Shown piece after piece: positions 52,212 through 61,609 of a stretch of 64,000 nt of DNA. A model generated the notes under the pieces. The model saw nothing but the letters and a program-made list of their open reading frames with translations. It did not search any database and had not been told where the DNA came from. Each line of letters opens with the position of its first letter. Positions within the stretch are counted from its first letter, which is position 1. Source of the DNA: Planctomycetota bacterium (GTDB lineage Bacteria; Planctomycetota; Phycisphaerae; Phycisphaerales; UBA1924); assembly GCA_017303555.1 (NCBI GenBank), contig JAFLCN010000001.1, positions 1-64,000 on the forward strand, written 5' to 3'. The position numbers were made by a program, and so were the translations under genes.

Positions 52212-54397
52212 GGATCGCTTATCTGGTCGCCGATCCGTCGCTTCTCGAGCACGACCGTCCGGTGCTGGAGGCCATGGGACATGAGGTGATCCCGCCGCGG
52301 ACCGAGCGGGGTTGCTGGATCGATGTACCGGACCCCAGTGAACCCGAACACGGAATCTCTGCATTTGCGGGCCTGCGCGACCGGTGCGACTGCGTGCTCA
52401 CGGGGCCCGACCCGGAGTACCTGGTGCCGCTCATCCGAGCGTTTGACGGCCCGATCATCATCCGGATCGTCGGCAAGACGGGAGCGAGCACGACCGGCGA
52501 AGCGCTCCTCGAGATCGGAGGGGAGCGGCTGGTCGCGCTGTGCGAGAAGTCGCGTGGACGGGTCTTCCTGGCATCGACGCCGGCGCCGCTGCGAACATCG
52601 CGCGAAGCCGGGGCGCTCGGGCTGGGCTTTGCACCCGGCGCGATCGAGAATTCTGCGGCGCTTCCGTCCGGGGTGCGTTTCGTTGTTGCGCTCGGGTGCG
52701 ATGGGCTCTCCTCGGCGGACGAGAATGTGGTCCGCTGGGTTGCCAAGTGCGGCGGCGCGGACGACGCGACGCTTCGCGCACTGCTCGACCTTGCGGAACG
52801 CATCCGCCGGCCCGGCCACGCGGCGGAGGTGCAGGTCGGTCCGTGCCTTGTGACCCGCCCCGCATCCAACCGCACAGCGCCGGGCGCGGTGCTGCACGCG
52901 CTTGCTCGCAAATTGCCCGTTCTGTACGACCCGCGCGGCGCGCTTGCCGGATGGCTCGGGTCCGGTGGCGCGGTGGGCGATGGCCCGGAGCTGGGGCGGC
53001 TGCTGAAACGCCTGTTCGAGAGCGAGCGGTTCGGCGCGCGCCTGGGGCGCTCGATCGCGCGTCCCGCGGCTCGCGGGGCCACCGGCGTGGACAAGGCGGG
53101 CTGGAATCCGACCGATCTGCGTCGATTCCGGCAACTGAACGTGCGCCGCGGGCTGCGGCGGATCGCTGTTGTCCTGCCGATCGCGTACCGGGGCGGCTCG
53201 ATCCGGGGCTTCAAGAACGTCTGCCAGATGCTCCACAACGGCGTGCGCGAATCGGGGAGCCCGGTCGAGATCATCGCGGTCGTTCCGGCGGAGAACTACG
53301 ACGTCGCCGCCGATTTCTCCGATCTGATCGCCAGCGGGATGTCGGTGCGCGAGTTTGAGTTTGGCCCGGTCGCGGGCGATCTGGCCGGGCCGTTCCGGTT
53401 CACGGAGCGCGGGCACGCCGTCATCGACGATGGCATCAACGATCTGCTCGACTGCGAGTTCCTGTTCTTCGTCAGCGATCGCATCCCGTTCCACATTCCG
53501 CCGTCTATCCGGTACGGGATGCTGAACTTCGACTGCCTGCAACGGTACTTCCCCGAGGCGGTGGGCGAGGATTTCCTGGAATTGCAGCGTCAGTCGATCA
53601 TGCCGCTGGTGCGCGACGCGGAGTTTGTCGCCGTCACCACGCCGGCGGCGGAGGAAGATTACCGCTCGTACTTCGGCATCCCGGCCGAGCGCGTGCACCG
53701 TGTTCCGGCGTTTGTGGATGTCGAAGTGCTGCGGAGCTTCGGGGTCCGCCCCGAGTCTTCGGCCGGGAGCGGCCGGGCGACTGCCGGCACAGCGCCGTAC
53801 ATCGCGTGGGTCACGAATCTCTCGCCGCACAAGAACCACGCGCTCGTGGTGAAGGCGCTCGAGATCTACTACGGTCAATTCGACGGCGCGCTGGACGTGC
53901 GCATGTGCGGGGCGCTGACCGACCAGTTCCGAACCGGTGCGAAAGCCGCCAAGAGCGTGTGGTTCAACGTCGAGAAGACGCGTCGGTTGCTCGAACAGCG
54001 CAGCACGGTTCAGAAGCGCCTGCACATTCTGGGCGAGCTCTCGGACGCGGAGTATGTCGAGCTGATCGCGGGTGCTTCGGTCGTTCTCAACCCGAGCGTG
54101 TACGACAACGGTTCGTTCTCGGCGATGGATGGCGCCTACGCCGGGGCGACGGTTGTGCAATCGTCGCACCCCGCCAACATGTTCTTTGACGAACTGTTCG
54201 GCATGAACTCGGTCTTCTTCGACCCGCACGACGCGATGTCGCTGGCGAAAGCGCTGCGGAGGGCGGAATCGGGCGAATCGAAGCCCGGGCCGGAGTCGCG
54301 AGCGAAGATCGAGGCCGCGGACTGGCGCCGGCTCTCGAAGGAATTCTGGCGGGTGGTCGGCCCCGCGATCGTGGAAGCCGTGGGAGCCCGCGCGTGA
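52193..54397 (+). CDS. Large two-part GT4 glycosyltransferase
   Basis: 734 residues; the start overlaps wzt by 19 bases. Residues about 1-310 form an N-terminal part with no clear family (GPDPEYLVPLIRAFDGPIII; LGCDGLSSADENVVRWVAKC). The C-terminal 420 residues are a GT-B transferase: IAVVLPIAYRGGSIRGFKNV, VHRVPAFVDVEVLRSFG, WVTNLSPHKNHALVVKALEI, and VVLNPSVYDNGSFSAMDGAY (the GT4 Glu being replaced by Asn/Ala in NGSFSAMDGA). It probably extends the O-polysaccharide. No membrane helix is evident. Confidence 0.83.
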   Translation: MLDAKLRIAYLVADPSLLEHDRPVLEAMGHEVIPPRTERGCWIDVPDPSEPEHGISAFAGLRDRCDCVLTGPDPEYLVPLIRAFDGPIIIRIVGKTGASTTGEALLEIGGERLVALCEKSRGRVFLASTPAPLRTSREAGALGLGFAPGAIENSAALPSGVRFVVALGCDGLSSADENVVRWVAKCGGADDATLRALLDLAERIRRPGHAAEVQVGPCLVTRPASNRTAPGAVLHALARKLPVLYDPRGALAGWLGSGGAVGDGPELGRLLKRLFESERFGARLGRSIARPAARGATGVDKAGWNPTDLRRFRQLNVRRGLRRIAVVLPIAYRGGSIRGFKNVCQMLHNGVRESGSPVEIIAVVPAENYDVAADFSDLIASGMSVREFEFGPVAGDLAGPFRFTERGHAVIDDGINDLLDCEFLFFVSDRIPFHIPPSIRYGMLNFDCLQRYFPEAVGEDFLELQRQSIMPLVRDAEFVAVTTPAAEEDYRSYFGIPAERVHRVPAFVDVEVLRSFGVRPESSAGSGRATAGTAPYIAWVTNLSPHKNHALVVKALEIYYGQFDGALDVRMCGALTDQFRTGAKAAKSVWFNVEKTRRLLEQRSTVQKRLHILGELSDAEYVELIAGASVVLNPSVYDNGSFSAMDGAYAGATVVQSSHPANMFFDELFGMNSVFFDPHDAMSLAKALRRAESGESKPGPESRAKIEAADWRRLSKEFWRVVGPAIVEAVGARA

Positions 54398-56130
54398 CGC
54401 CCAATTCCCAACAGCCCGGTCCCGCGGCGCCCGCGAAGCCGATCTTTGCGTTCTGGATCGAGCAGCCGCCCGGCGTGCCGTTCCGTGGCGAGGGCCTGAT
54501 GGTGGTGGTCGCGAACCTGGTTCGGTCGATGGCCAGGCGGGGCGATACGCGCGTGATTCTCGGATGCGCCATCTGGACTCGGGACGATCTGGTGGCGTTC
54601 CTGCACCAGTACGGGGTGTCGGATTCGGATTATGAAGTCGTCACCGGAAGCTCCCGCATCCCGGTCGTGGTGCGGCTGGTCGAATTCAAGAAGCGCCTGC
54701 GGAGCAAGCGCAAGAAGGCGCGTCCCCCGCTGCTACGCCGTTTTTCCGACTTTGTCACGCGGACGCTGCGATCGCCGACGGTCGCGGGCGCTTTCGTCAG
54801 CTCCCGCATCCTGCTCTTCCTGCTCGCGCTCCCGGTGTTGATCGGTTTCGCGATCGTGGGCGGGGTGCTGCTCGGTGCTCGCGCCGTGATGGGGCTCTTC
54901 AAGAGCCTGAAGCCAAAGTCGGATCGCGAGCACCCGAGACCGGATCGCTGGGTGCCCAAGGCCGACAAGAAGCAACCCCCCGACCCATCCTTCACCGCAA
55001 CAACCAAGCGTCGCTTCAAGGCGGCACGCGTGAAGCTCAAGCAGAACGTGCGAGCGGTGAAGACGCAGGTGCGAGTCTGGTACGAGCAGCTCCTTCGGGT
55101 CGAGTTTCTGCGGGTCGCCAAGCGGGGAGCCAGGCTCGGCGTCGATGTCTGGTACATCACGACACCCGGCGCGAAGGTGGGGATGACCGATCTGCAAACC
55201 CGCACGATGCTCGCCGTTGCCGACTTTGTGCCGTTCGATTTCGAGTACGGATTCGAGAAGAACTTCCCGGTCGGCTGGGCGCGCGACGTGCTCGGGTTTC
55301 TCCAGCAGGGTGCGGCACGGGCCAGCGCCACGATCAGCTACAGCGCTTCGGTGCGCGACCGGCACGCCATCGAGCGGCTGGGCGTGCCGCGGGATCGCGC
55401 GTATGTCGTCCCGCACGCGCCGCCGTTCCTGCCTGCGGAACTGGTCGCCGACGAGCGGCGCGCCCGGGCCCTGATCCGCGAGTATCTCTCTTCCGAACTC
55501 GCGACCGAGCACTCCTGGACCGCTTCGGTCGCGCCCGGGTACGTGGATCAGCTCGACCTGGGAAAACTCGACTACGTCTTCGTGAGTTCGCAGATCCGTC
55601 CGCACAAGAACACGCTCAACATGGTTCTGGCCATGGAGCGCCTGATTCGGCGCAAGTATGTTTCGTGCAAGTGCGTGCTGAGCGGCGAGATCGGCTGGGG
55701 GTCGGGCCTGGCGGATCAGGTTCTGATCCGAGAGCTGCAGTACGACGTTCTGAGCCTGCCCCGGATACCCACGCGCCACCACGCGGCGTTCTTCCGGTGC
55801 GCGCGGCTCGCGGTGGTGCCCACGCTGTTCGAGGGGGCGTTCCCGTTCCCCTTCAGCGAATCGATGAGCGTCGGCACGCCCGTCATCATGTCGCGGATCC
55901 CGATGGTGGAAGAGGTCATTCCCGAGGATCTTGGGAGACTCATGCTGTTCGATCCCTTCCGCGTGGAGGACATCGCGGACAAGATCGAATGGGGCCTGAA
56001 CAACCGCGACGAGCTGTACGCGCTGCAGAAACCGATCTTTGACAAGCTCGCGAAGCGGACGTGGGACCACGTTGCGAGCGAGTACATCAACGTCGCCTAC
56101 AACGTGCGGACGGAGGGCACGGTTGGCTGA
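54394..56130 (+). CDS. GT4 glycosyltransferase with inserted membrane helices
   Basis: 578 residues; a four-base overlap links it to the preceding gene. After a GT-B start (IFAFWIEQPPGVPFRGEGLM) and up to about residue 105, a hydrophobic hairpin SSRILLFLLALPVLIGFAIV followed by GGVLLGARAVMGLF (about 136-170) and a Lys/Arg-rich stretch are inserted. The fold then resumes at VDVWYITTPGAKVGM. The donor side has VFVSSQIRPHKNTLNMVLAM and PTLFEGAFPFPFSESMSVGT. The insert would hold the enzyme on the inner membrane next to the exporter. The gene at 58410 has the same plan. Confidence 0.83.
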   Translation: MTPNSQQPGPAAPAKPIFAFWIEQPPGVPFRGEGLMVVVANLVRSMARRGDTRVILGCAIWTRDDLVAFLHQYGVSDSDYEVVTGSSRIPVVVRLVEFKKRLRSKRKKARPPLLRRFSDFVTRTLRSPTVAGAFVSSRILLFLLALPVLIGFAIVGGVLLGARAVMGLFKSLKPKSDREHPRPDRWVPKADKKQPPDPSFTATTKRRFKAARVKLKQNVRAVKTQVRVWYEQLLRVEFLRVAKRGARLGVDVWYITTPGAKVGMTDLQTRTMLAVADFVPFDFEYGFEKNFPVGWARDVLGFLQQGAARASATISYSASVRDRHAIERLGVPRDRAYVVPHAPPFLPAELVADERRARALIREYLSSELATEHSWTASVAPGYVDQLDLGKLDYVFVSSQIRPHKNTLNMVLAMERLIRRKYVSCKCVLSGEIGWGSGLADQVLIRELQYDVLSLPRIPTRHHAAFFRCARLAVVPTLFEGAFPFPFSESMSVGTPVIMSRIPMVEEVIPEDLGRLMLFDPFRVEDIADKIEWGLNNRDELYALQKPIFDKLAKRTWDHVASEYINVAYNVRTEGTVG

Positions 56131-56791
56131 GAAACTCTACATCGTCGGCCTCGGCGGGCACGCGCGGGTTGTCGTGGCGCTCGCCCGCAGCGCGGGATTC
56201 GAGCCGGCCGGGTTCATCGACATGCAGGCGGATCAGCCCGGCGCACAGGCCCACGAGGCGGGCTTCGAGATCTCGGGGGTTCGGATTGCCGGTGGATTGA
56301 GCGCCCTCGGGCACGCGTCCGCGCCGAACGTCGCGATTGCGGTCGGGGACAACGCGGCCCGCGTGCGGATCGCCTCGGAGATTCGCGCAGCGGTTCCGGG
56401 GGCCCGGTTTCCGGCGTTGATTCACGGCACAGCGAAGATCGAGCGCGATGCCCGGATTGCCGAAGGAGCGCAGATCTGTATCGGCGCGATCGTGTGCGCT
56501 CAGGCTTCGATCGGCGCCTTTGCGATCATCAATTCGGGCGCGATCATCGACCACGAAGATGTGATCGAAGAAGGCGCGCACGTGAGCCCGGGCGCACGGC
56601 TGGCGGGCAGGGTCCGCGTGGGCCGGTGTACGCACATCGGGATCGGCGCGACGATCATTGAGCGTGTCACGATCGGTGCCGATTCCATCGTGGGGGGCGG
56701 CTCGGTCGTTCTGACGGATGTGCCTGCAAACACGACTGCGGTGGGCGTGCCGGTGCGACACTTGCCACGCAAGGGCCCGGCTGCTCACTGA
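56123..56791 (+). CDS. Sugar-nucleotide N-acetyltransferase (NeuD/PglD/PerB type)
   Basis: 222 residues from a TTG overlapping the upstream stop. The N-terminal nucleotide-fold part has LYIVGLGGHARVVVALARSA. The C-terminal part is a left-handed beta helix with hexapeptide repeats (ARIAEGAQICIGAIVCAQAS, then IGAFAIINSGAIIDHEDVIE, with catalytic His in DHED), ending NTTAVGVPVRHLPRK. These enzymes acetylate 4-amino sugars. Next to a perosamine synthase-like gene, GDP-perosamine is the natural guess as substrate. Confidence 0.9.
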   Translation: MAEKLYIVGLGGHARVVVALARSAGFEPAGFIDMQADQPGAQAHEAGFEISGVRIAGGLSALGHASAPNVAIAVGDNAARVRIASEIRAAVPGARFPALIHGTAKIERDARIAEGAQICIGAIVCAQASIGAFAIINSGAIIDHEDVIEEGAHVSPGARLAGRVRVGRCTHIGIGATIIERVTIGADSIVGGGSVVLTDVPANTTAVGVPVRHLPRKGPAAH

Positions 56792-56829
56792 AACTCAAAG
56801 CGCGCTGAATCGCCACGCTGCGGCCCGCA

Positions 56830-58044
56830 TCAGGCGACGACCGCCGAACGCGGAGCGCCCACGGGCATCGTCTTCACTTCGAGCGATTCGATGTTCACAC
56901 GGTGCGGCACGGCGAGCGAGAACTCGTCGATCGCGCGCCGAACCAGCGAGGAAACGTGCGCCACATCTTCCCGCGTGAGCCCCGGCCAGCTCGGCAGATT
57001 GAGCCCGCGGCTGGAGATGTCCTCGGCGACCGGCATCGGGATTCGGCCGTGTACCGGCGCGTACGGAGGCATGCGGTGAATCGGCGCGAAGATGGGCCGT
57101 GTCTCGACTCCGCCGGCCGCGAGTGTCGAGCGAACGGCGGCGAGGACGGCGGAATTCTCGACCAGTGCCGCGACCATCCAGCGCGAGCTCACCACTCCGG
57201 GCGGCTCGGGTTGGAGCTCGATGTTGCAACCCGCAAGATCCTCGGCGTACCACTGGGCGAGGCGGCGCTTGGCCTCGAGAATCGCGGGGAGGCGTTCGAG
57301 CTGCGCGACGCCGATCGCGGCGGCGATGTTGGTCATCCGGAAGTTGAACCCGATCTCGTCGTGCCAGTATTCGCGGTGGGCGCACAAGCCCTGACCACGA
57401 AACTTGCGCATGCGCGAAGCGATCACGGCGTCGTCGGTGCAGACCATGCCGCCCTCGCCGGTTGTGATCGTCTTGTTGCCGTAGAAGCTCAGGCTGCTGA
57501 CGTGACCGAGCGAACCGGCCTGGCGTCCGTTCAGCGTGCTGCCGAGCGCCTCGGCGGCATCTTCGATGAGCACCAGCTTGTGCTCGTCCGCGATCTCGCG
57601 CAGGGTGACCATGTCGGCAAGTGAACCGTACAGGTGCGCCACGACGATCGCCTTGGTGCGCGGGCCGATGGCGGCGCGGATGCGATCGGGATCGACGTGC
57701 CAGGTCTTGGGATCGCTGTCCACAAAGACCGGCGTCGCGCCGCAGAGCATGATGGGGTTGACCGAGGCGATGTACGTCAGGCTGGGGACGATGATCTCGT
57801 CGCCCGGGCGGATGCCGGCGCCGACGAGGGCGACGTGAACCGCTGCGGTTCCGTTGCAGACCGCGATGGCGTGGGAAACGCCGACGTACTCGGCGATGCC
57901 TTTTTCGAAACGCTCGACGAATTCGCCGCGGGAGCTGATCCAGTTCGTATCGATGCAGCGGAGCACGTATTCGCGTTCGTTGCCGCTGAGATCGGGCTGG
58001 TAGACAGGGATGGACTTTCGCGCCGATTTCGGATTGGACTTCAT
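56830..58044 (-). CDS. per: Perosamine synthase-like aminotransferase
   Basis: 404 residues from the ATG at 58044. DegT fold with VCNGTAAVHVALVGAGIRPG, VPSLTYIASVNPIMLCGATP, LIEDAAEALGS and the PLP Lys191 in SFYGNKTITTGEGGM. The latter form is typical of RfbE/Per enzymes, which convert GDP-4-keto-6-deoxymannose to GDP-perosamine. gmd lies nearby and a matching N-acetyltransferase is convergent with it. A C-terminal extension of about 30 residues (NIESLEVKTMPVGAPRSAVV) is unusual. Assignment to GDP substrate is inference from context and motif. Confidence 0.85.
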   Translation of the reverse strand: MKSNPKSARKSIPVYQPDLSGNEREYVLRCIDTNWISSRGEFVERFEKGIAEYVGVSHAIAVCNGTAAVHVALVGAGIRPGDEIIVPSLTYIASVNPIMLCGATPVFVDSDPKTWHVDPDRIRAAIGPRTKAIVVAHLYGSLADMVTLREIADEHKLVLIEDAAEALGSTLNGRQAGSLGHVSSLSFYGNKTITTGEGGMVCTDDAVIASRMRKFRGQGLCAHREYWHDEIGFNFRMTNIAAAIGVAQLERLPAILEAKRRLAQWYAEDLAGCNIELQPEPPGVVSSRWMVAALVENSAVLAAVRSTLAAGGVETRPIFAPIHRMPPYAPVHGRIPMPVAEDISSRGLNLPSWPGLTREDVAHVSSLVRRAIDEFSLAVPHRVNIESLEVKTMPVGAPRSAVVA

Positions 58045-58409
58045 TGGAGTGCGGATCCTTTTTCTCGACGCCCCGCGACACGGCCCGCGAAATGCGGAAC
58101 GGGGCGTGGAGCAGGAAATGGAACAGCGGAGCGAATTCTGACTCGCAACGCAACCGCCGGAAATGCTAGTCGATCGGCCCGAACAGTTCCACAGCAGCCG
58201 GCGGAGCGGTCGCTTCGGCAGAGGCTGGCCCGAGCTGGCGGGCAGCGGTTGCATTCTGCGGGCGAAGCGGCTCGCGGCGTTGTACGCTCCGCTGTCGCTC
58301 ATTTGGAGTCAATCCGCCTCGTGCCCAGATTTGTCCGCACTTCCGCAGAGACGCCCGTGGGCACTCCGGCCGCATCGGTGGGCGCTCGCATGCCCACGGG
58401 GACGACGCC
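58045..58409. other. Divergent promoter region, no gene
   Basis: 365 bases between the divergent aminotransferase and GT4 genes. No frame in it has convincing coding character. It should hold both promoters, but I could not pick clear -35/-10 boxes or repeats. Confidence 0.5.
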
Positions 58410-60080
58410 GTGAACGATGCCGCCGACGGAACGCGCCGCGTGGTGCGTGCGCTGTACGTGGATTGCACGCACGTTCACCAGACGCGGAATACGTCGGGCA
58501 TCGCGCGCGTGGTGCGCAATCTCGCGATCCTGGGTTCGGACATGTCCGGAGAACTCGGGCTCCCTGTACGTCCGATACTTCAAACTTCGCGAGGATTCGC
58601 GGCCATTCCGACCTCGTGGCTCATGCCGCGCACGCGCGGCTTCGTGGGTTCGCTGGCACGCTCGATCAAGCTGGCCTCGCGCGCCGCTTTTCTTTCGGTC
58701 GAAGATCTGATCGCGCGGGTTCCGGCACTATGGCTCGCGTGCCGCACAGGCGTCCGAACTCGGATCGCCTCCGCGGCACGCCGGATTCTTCGCGGCGCCG
58801 CCTCCGTGCTTCCGTCCAAGATTCGGCTGCTGCTCAAGCAATCGGCGAACTGGTTCGGCGATCGCCTGACCAAGCCGGCCTCCGGATCGCTGCCAACGCG
58901 GATGTTCTTTGGGCTGGTGCGGATATTGCTTGCGGTCGCGGCGCTCTTCACCCATCTGATCTGGACCGTCATCGCACTAATTGGCGCGGCACTTCTCGGC
59001 GCGGCTCGGGGGATATCACGCGGATTGCGGGTCGCCGTGGGATTCGTGCGCTCGGCGCGAACGGGTGCGTCGCGGGCGCTCCTGGCGTTTCGGTTGCGTG
59101 GAAGGCATGTTCAACTCGGACAGGGCGATGTTCTGCTGCTGGCGGATTCCAACTGGGATTCCGACACCCTTTGGGCACGCGTTGCCGAGGCCAGAAGCCG
59201 CGGCACGATCGTCGGCAGCGTCGTCTACGACCTGATCCCTCTGCGGCGTCCGGACTTTGTGGACGAAAAGCTGACACGCGTGTTCACGCGGCATCTCCAT
59301 CGCGTCGGCGAACACAACGACTTTACCGTGGCCATTTCGCGTGATTCCTGCCGCGAGTTTCTGCGCTTTGCAGAATCGGCCCGCCACACCGGCTGGGACG
59401 AGACTCGTGCGCGCACGTTCCGGCTGGGGGGCGACAAATGGACCCAGGTGCATTCGATGTGCTCAGAAGCCGGCGCCGAGGTGGTCCGCCGGATCGGCGA
59501 TCGCCCGGCGTATCTCGTCGTGGGCACGTTCGAGATCCGGAAGAATCATCGGGTCATTCTCGATGCGTTCGACCGGCTCTGGTCCGACGGAACGGACGTG
59601 TGCCTGCTGATTTTGGGGCGTCCGGGGTATCGGGTGGATGACCAGATGGCACGCGTCCGGGCGCATCCCGAGTTCGGCAGGCGTCTCTTCTGGGCCGAGA
59701 ACGCATCGGACGGAGACCTCGAAAGCTGGTACAGCGCCAGCCGCGGCGTCATCATGGCTTCGTATGCCGAAGGCTTCGGGTTGCCGGTCGCCGAGGCGCT
59801 CGCTCGGAACAAGCCCGCCTTTGTGAGCGACATTCCTGCCCACCGGGAGATCGCCGACGGATTCTGTGAGTTCTTCGACCCCGCCGATGCCGATCGCCTT
59901 GCGGCGTTGCTCCGGCTTGATATGGCGGGCATTCGCAACCCCGCTCTACGGCCGATCGCGTCGTTCGTTTGGCCGGATTGGAAGGCCAGCGTCCGAGAGT
60001 GTCTGCGAGAATGCGTCGGCGCGGCCATGCTCGGTCCAAGAGCCGGCGGCAGTCCCGCAATACACTTGGGGGCGTCGTAA
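58410..60080 (+). CDS. GT4 glycosyltransferase with inserted membrane helices
   Basis: 556 residues from a GTG. The N-terminus ALYVDCTHVHQTRNTSGIAR begins a GT-B fold of the WbdA/mannosyltransferase-like kind. It is interrupted by Arg-rich helices and a membrane hairpin (about 165-203, LVRILLAVAALFTHLIWTVI, then ALIGAALLGAARGIS). It resumes at DVLLLADSNWDSDTLW and SVVYDLIPLRRPDFVDEKL. The donor half has LVVGTFEIRKNHRVILDAFD and ASYAEGFGLPVAEALARNKP with both motif Glu residues. It likely adds perosamine or mannose residues at the membrane. gmd follows 17 bases later. Confidence 0.86.
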   Translation: MNDAADGTRRVVRALYVDCTHVHQTRNTSGIARVVRNLAILGSDMSGELGLPVRPILQTSRGFAAIPTSWLMPRTRGFVGSLARSIKLASRAAFLSVEDLIARVPALWLACRTGVRTRIASAARRILRGAASVLPSKIRLLLKQSANWFGDRLTKPASGSLPTRMFFGLVRILLAVAALFTHLIWTVIALIGAALLGAARGISRGLRVAVGFVRSARTGASRALLAFRLRGRHVQLGQGDVLLLADSNWDSDTLWARVAEARSRGTIVGSVVYDLIPLRRPDFVDEKLTRVFTRHLHRVGEHNDFTVAISRDSCREFLRFAESARHTGWDETRARTFRLGGDKWTQVHSMCSEAGAEVVRRIGDRPAYLVVGTFEIRKNHRVILDAFDRLWSDGTDVCLLILGRPGYRVDDQMARVRAHPEFGRRLFWAENASDGDLESWYSASRGVIMASYAEGFGLPVAEALARNKPAFVSDIPAHREIADGFCEFFDPADADRLAALLRLDMAGIRNPALRPIASFVWPDWKASVRECLRECVGAAMLGPRAGGSPAIHLGAS

Positions 60081-60097
60081 ACGGAGAGATTGTGGGC

Positions 60098-61177
60098 ATG
60101 GGCAAGGTCGCACTCATCACGGGAATCACGGGTCAGGATGGTTCCTACCTCGCCGAGCTGCTGCTCTCGAAGGGGTACGCCGTTCACGGCCTGGTCCGGC
60201 GTGCGGCATTGGAAGACCCGCTCCACCGGATGGGCCGGCTCGCGGCGCTGGGGGATCGCATCCAACTGCACCCGGCTTCGCTCGAGAGCTACCCGAGCGT
60301 GTTCAAGGCCATCTCGAGGCTTCAGCCCGATGAGTGCTACCACCTCGCGGGGCAGTCGTTCGTTTCGTATTCGTTCGAAGACGAGTTCTCGACGCTGAAC
60401 GCGAACATCAACGGCACGCACTTCGTGCTGTCGTCGATCAAGGAAGCCGCGCCCCAGTGCAGGCTTTACCACGCCGCGTCGAGCGAAACATTCGGCAAGG
60501 TGAAATCCACCCCGCAGAGCGAAGAAACTCCGTTCCATCCCCGATCGGCCTACGGAATCTCCAAGGTCGCGGGCTTCGAGCTCACCCGCAACTACCGCGA
60601 GGCGTACAAGCTGCACGCCAGCAACGGGATTCTCTACAACCACGAATCGCCCCGGCGCGGCTTCGAGTTTGTGACACGCAAGATCACGCGGCACGCGGCG
60701 CTCATCAAGCACGGGCTTGCGACCGAACTGCGCCTCGGCAATCTCGACGCCAAGCGCGACTGGGGCCACGCCCGCGATTATGTCGAGGCGATGTGGCTCA
60801 TGCTCCAGCAGGAGCAGCCCGACGATTATGTGATCGCAACCGGCGAAATGCACTCGGTCCGCGAGTTCTGCGAGCTGGCCTTCGACACCGCTGGGCTCGA
60901 CTACCGCAAGCACGTCGTCATCGACCCGCTCTTCTTCCGCCCCGCCGAAACCGAGGTGCTCTGCGGCAACCCCGAAAAGGCCCGGCGCATTCTCGGATGG
61001 AGGCACAAGATCGGCTTCGCCGAACTCGTTCGCGAGATGGTCACCGCCGACCTCGAAGACGTTGCCCTGCAGCTCGAACCCCGCCGGAAGATTGTCAATA
61101 TCCCGTCGGCCCCGCACAGCATCGGCGCATTCGTGGAACCCCGAATCCCCTCGGCGGCGGAAAAGCTCGCCCGTTAG
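60098..61177 (+). CDS. gmd: GDP-mannose 4,6-dehydratase
   Basis: 359 residues from the ATG at 60098 (MGKVALITGITGQDGSYLAE), preceded by GGAGAG; a GTG at 60092 is possible. SDR features: GITGQDGSYL for NADP, HLAGQSFVSYSFEDE, catalytic SSETFGKV and YGISK, and the diagnostic NHESPRRGFEFVTRKIT. It converts GDP-mannose to GDP-4-keto-6-deoxymannose, precursor of GDP-perosamine, GDP-fucose or GDP-rhamnose. With the per-like gene nearby and no fcl/rmd seen, perosamine is the likely branch. Confidence 0.95.
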   Translation: MGKVALITGITGQDGSYLAELLLSKGYAVHGLVRRAALEDPLHRMGRLAALGDRIQLHPASLESYPSVFKAISRLQPDECYHLAGQSFVSYSFEDEFSTLNANINGTHFVLSSIKEAAPQCRLYHAASSETFGKVKSTPQSEETPFHPRSAYGISKVAGFELTRNYREAYKLHASNGILYNHESPRRGFEFVTRKITRHAALIKHGLATELRLGNLDAKRDWGHARDYVEAMWLMLQQEQPDDYVIATGEMHSVREFCELAFDTAGLDYRKHVVIDPLFFRPAETEVLCGNPEKARRILGWRHKIGFAELVREMVTADLEDVALQLEPRRKIVNIPSAPHSIGAFVEPRIPSAAEKLAR

Positions 61178-61206
61178 CCAAGATTGTGCTGCTGGGGGGT
61201 GACCGG

Positions 61207-61240
61207 TCAAAAACAAACGAGCCGGGCTTTACCGCCCGGC
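61207..61240 (-). terminator. Terminator of tRNA-Lys
   Basis: On the minus strand GCCGGGC and GCCCGGC form a 7-bp stem with a 6-base loop, followed by TCGTTTGTTTTT. It lies 30 bases beyond the tRNA 3' end. Confidence 0.8.
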
Positions 61241-61270
61241 TTGGGTCAAACGCCACGATTCTCGAAAAAG

Positions 61271-61343
<73 letters not shown>

Positions 61344-61609
61344 GGCAGCGGGCCGGTGCCCGCATCAGGGAGGGATGGTACGCCTCGAAACCGCCGGGGC
61401 AATGCGGGAAGCCCGTTCCGATGCAGGAATCAACGAGTTCGGGGCAGATCCTGTCGCTTGAGCCGGTGTCGTCACCGGCGTTGACCCTTGCGGGGGGCGT
61501 CCCTAAACTCCCCTCCTGCAAAAGCCTGCCGCGAGGGTGCGATGGGCGAGTGCTTTGGATTTCAACCCGTCGGGGATTCGCTCCGGCGCGGGCTTGGGAG
61601 ATTGGAACG

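Noticed and set aside
52082..54229. 715-residue minus-strand frame opposite the large glycosyltransferase
   Set aside because: Antisense shadow without start signals or domains; the plus strand has overlapping operon starts.
61421..61609. Longer start for rpmF giving a 129-residue protein
   Set aside because: The extra N-terminal residues show no L32 similarity, and the family begins close to MLPPQRVSYGR.
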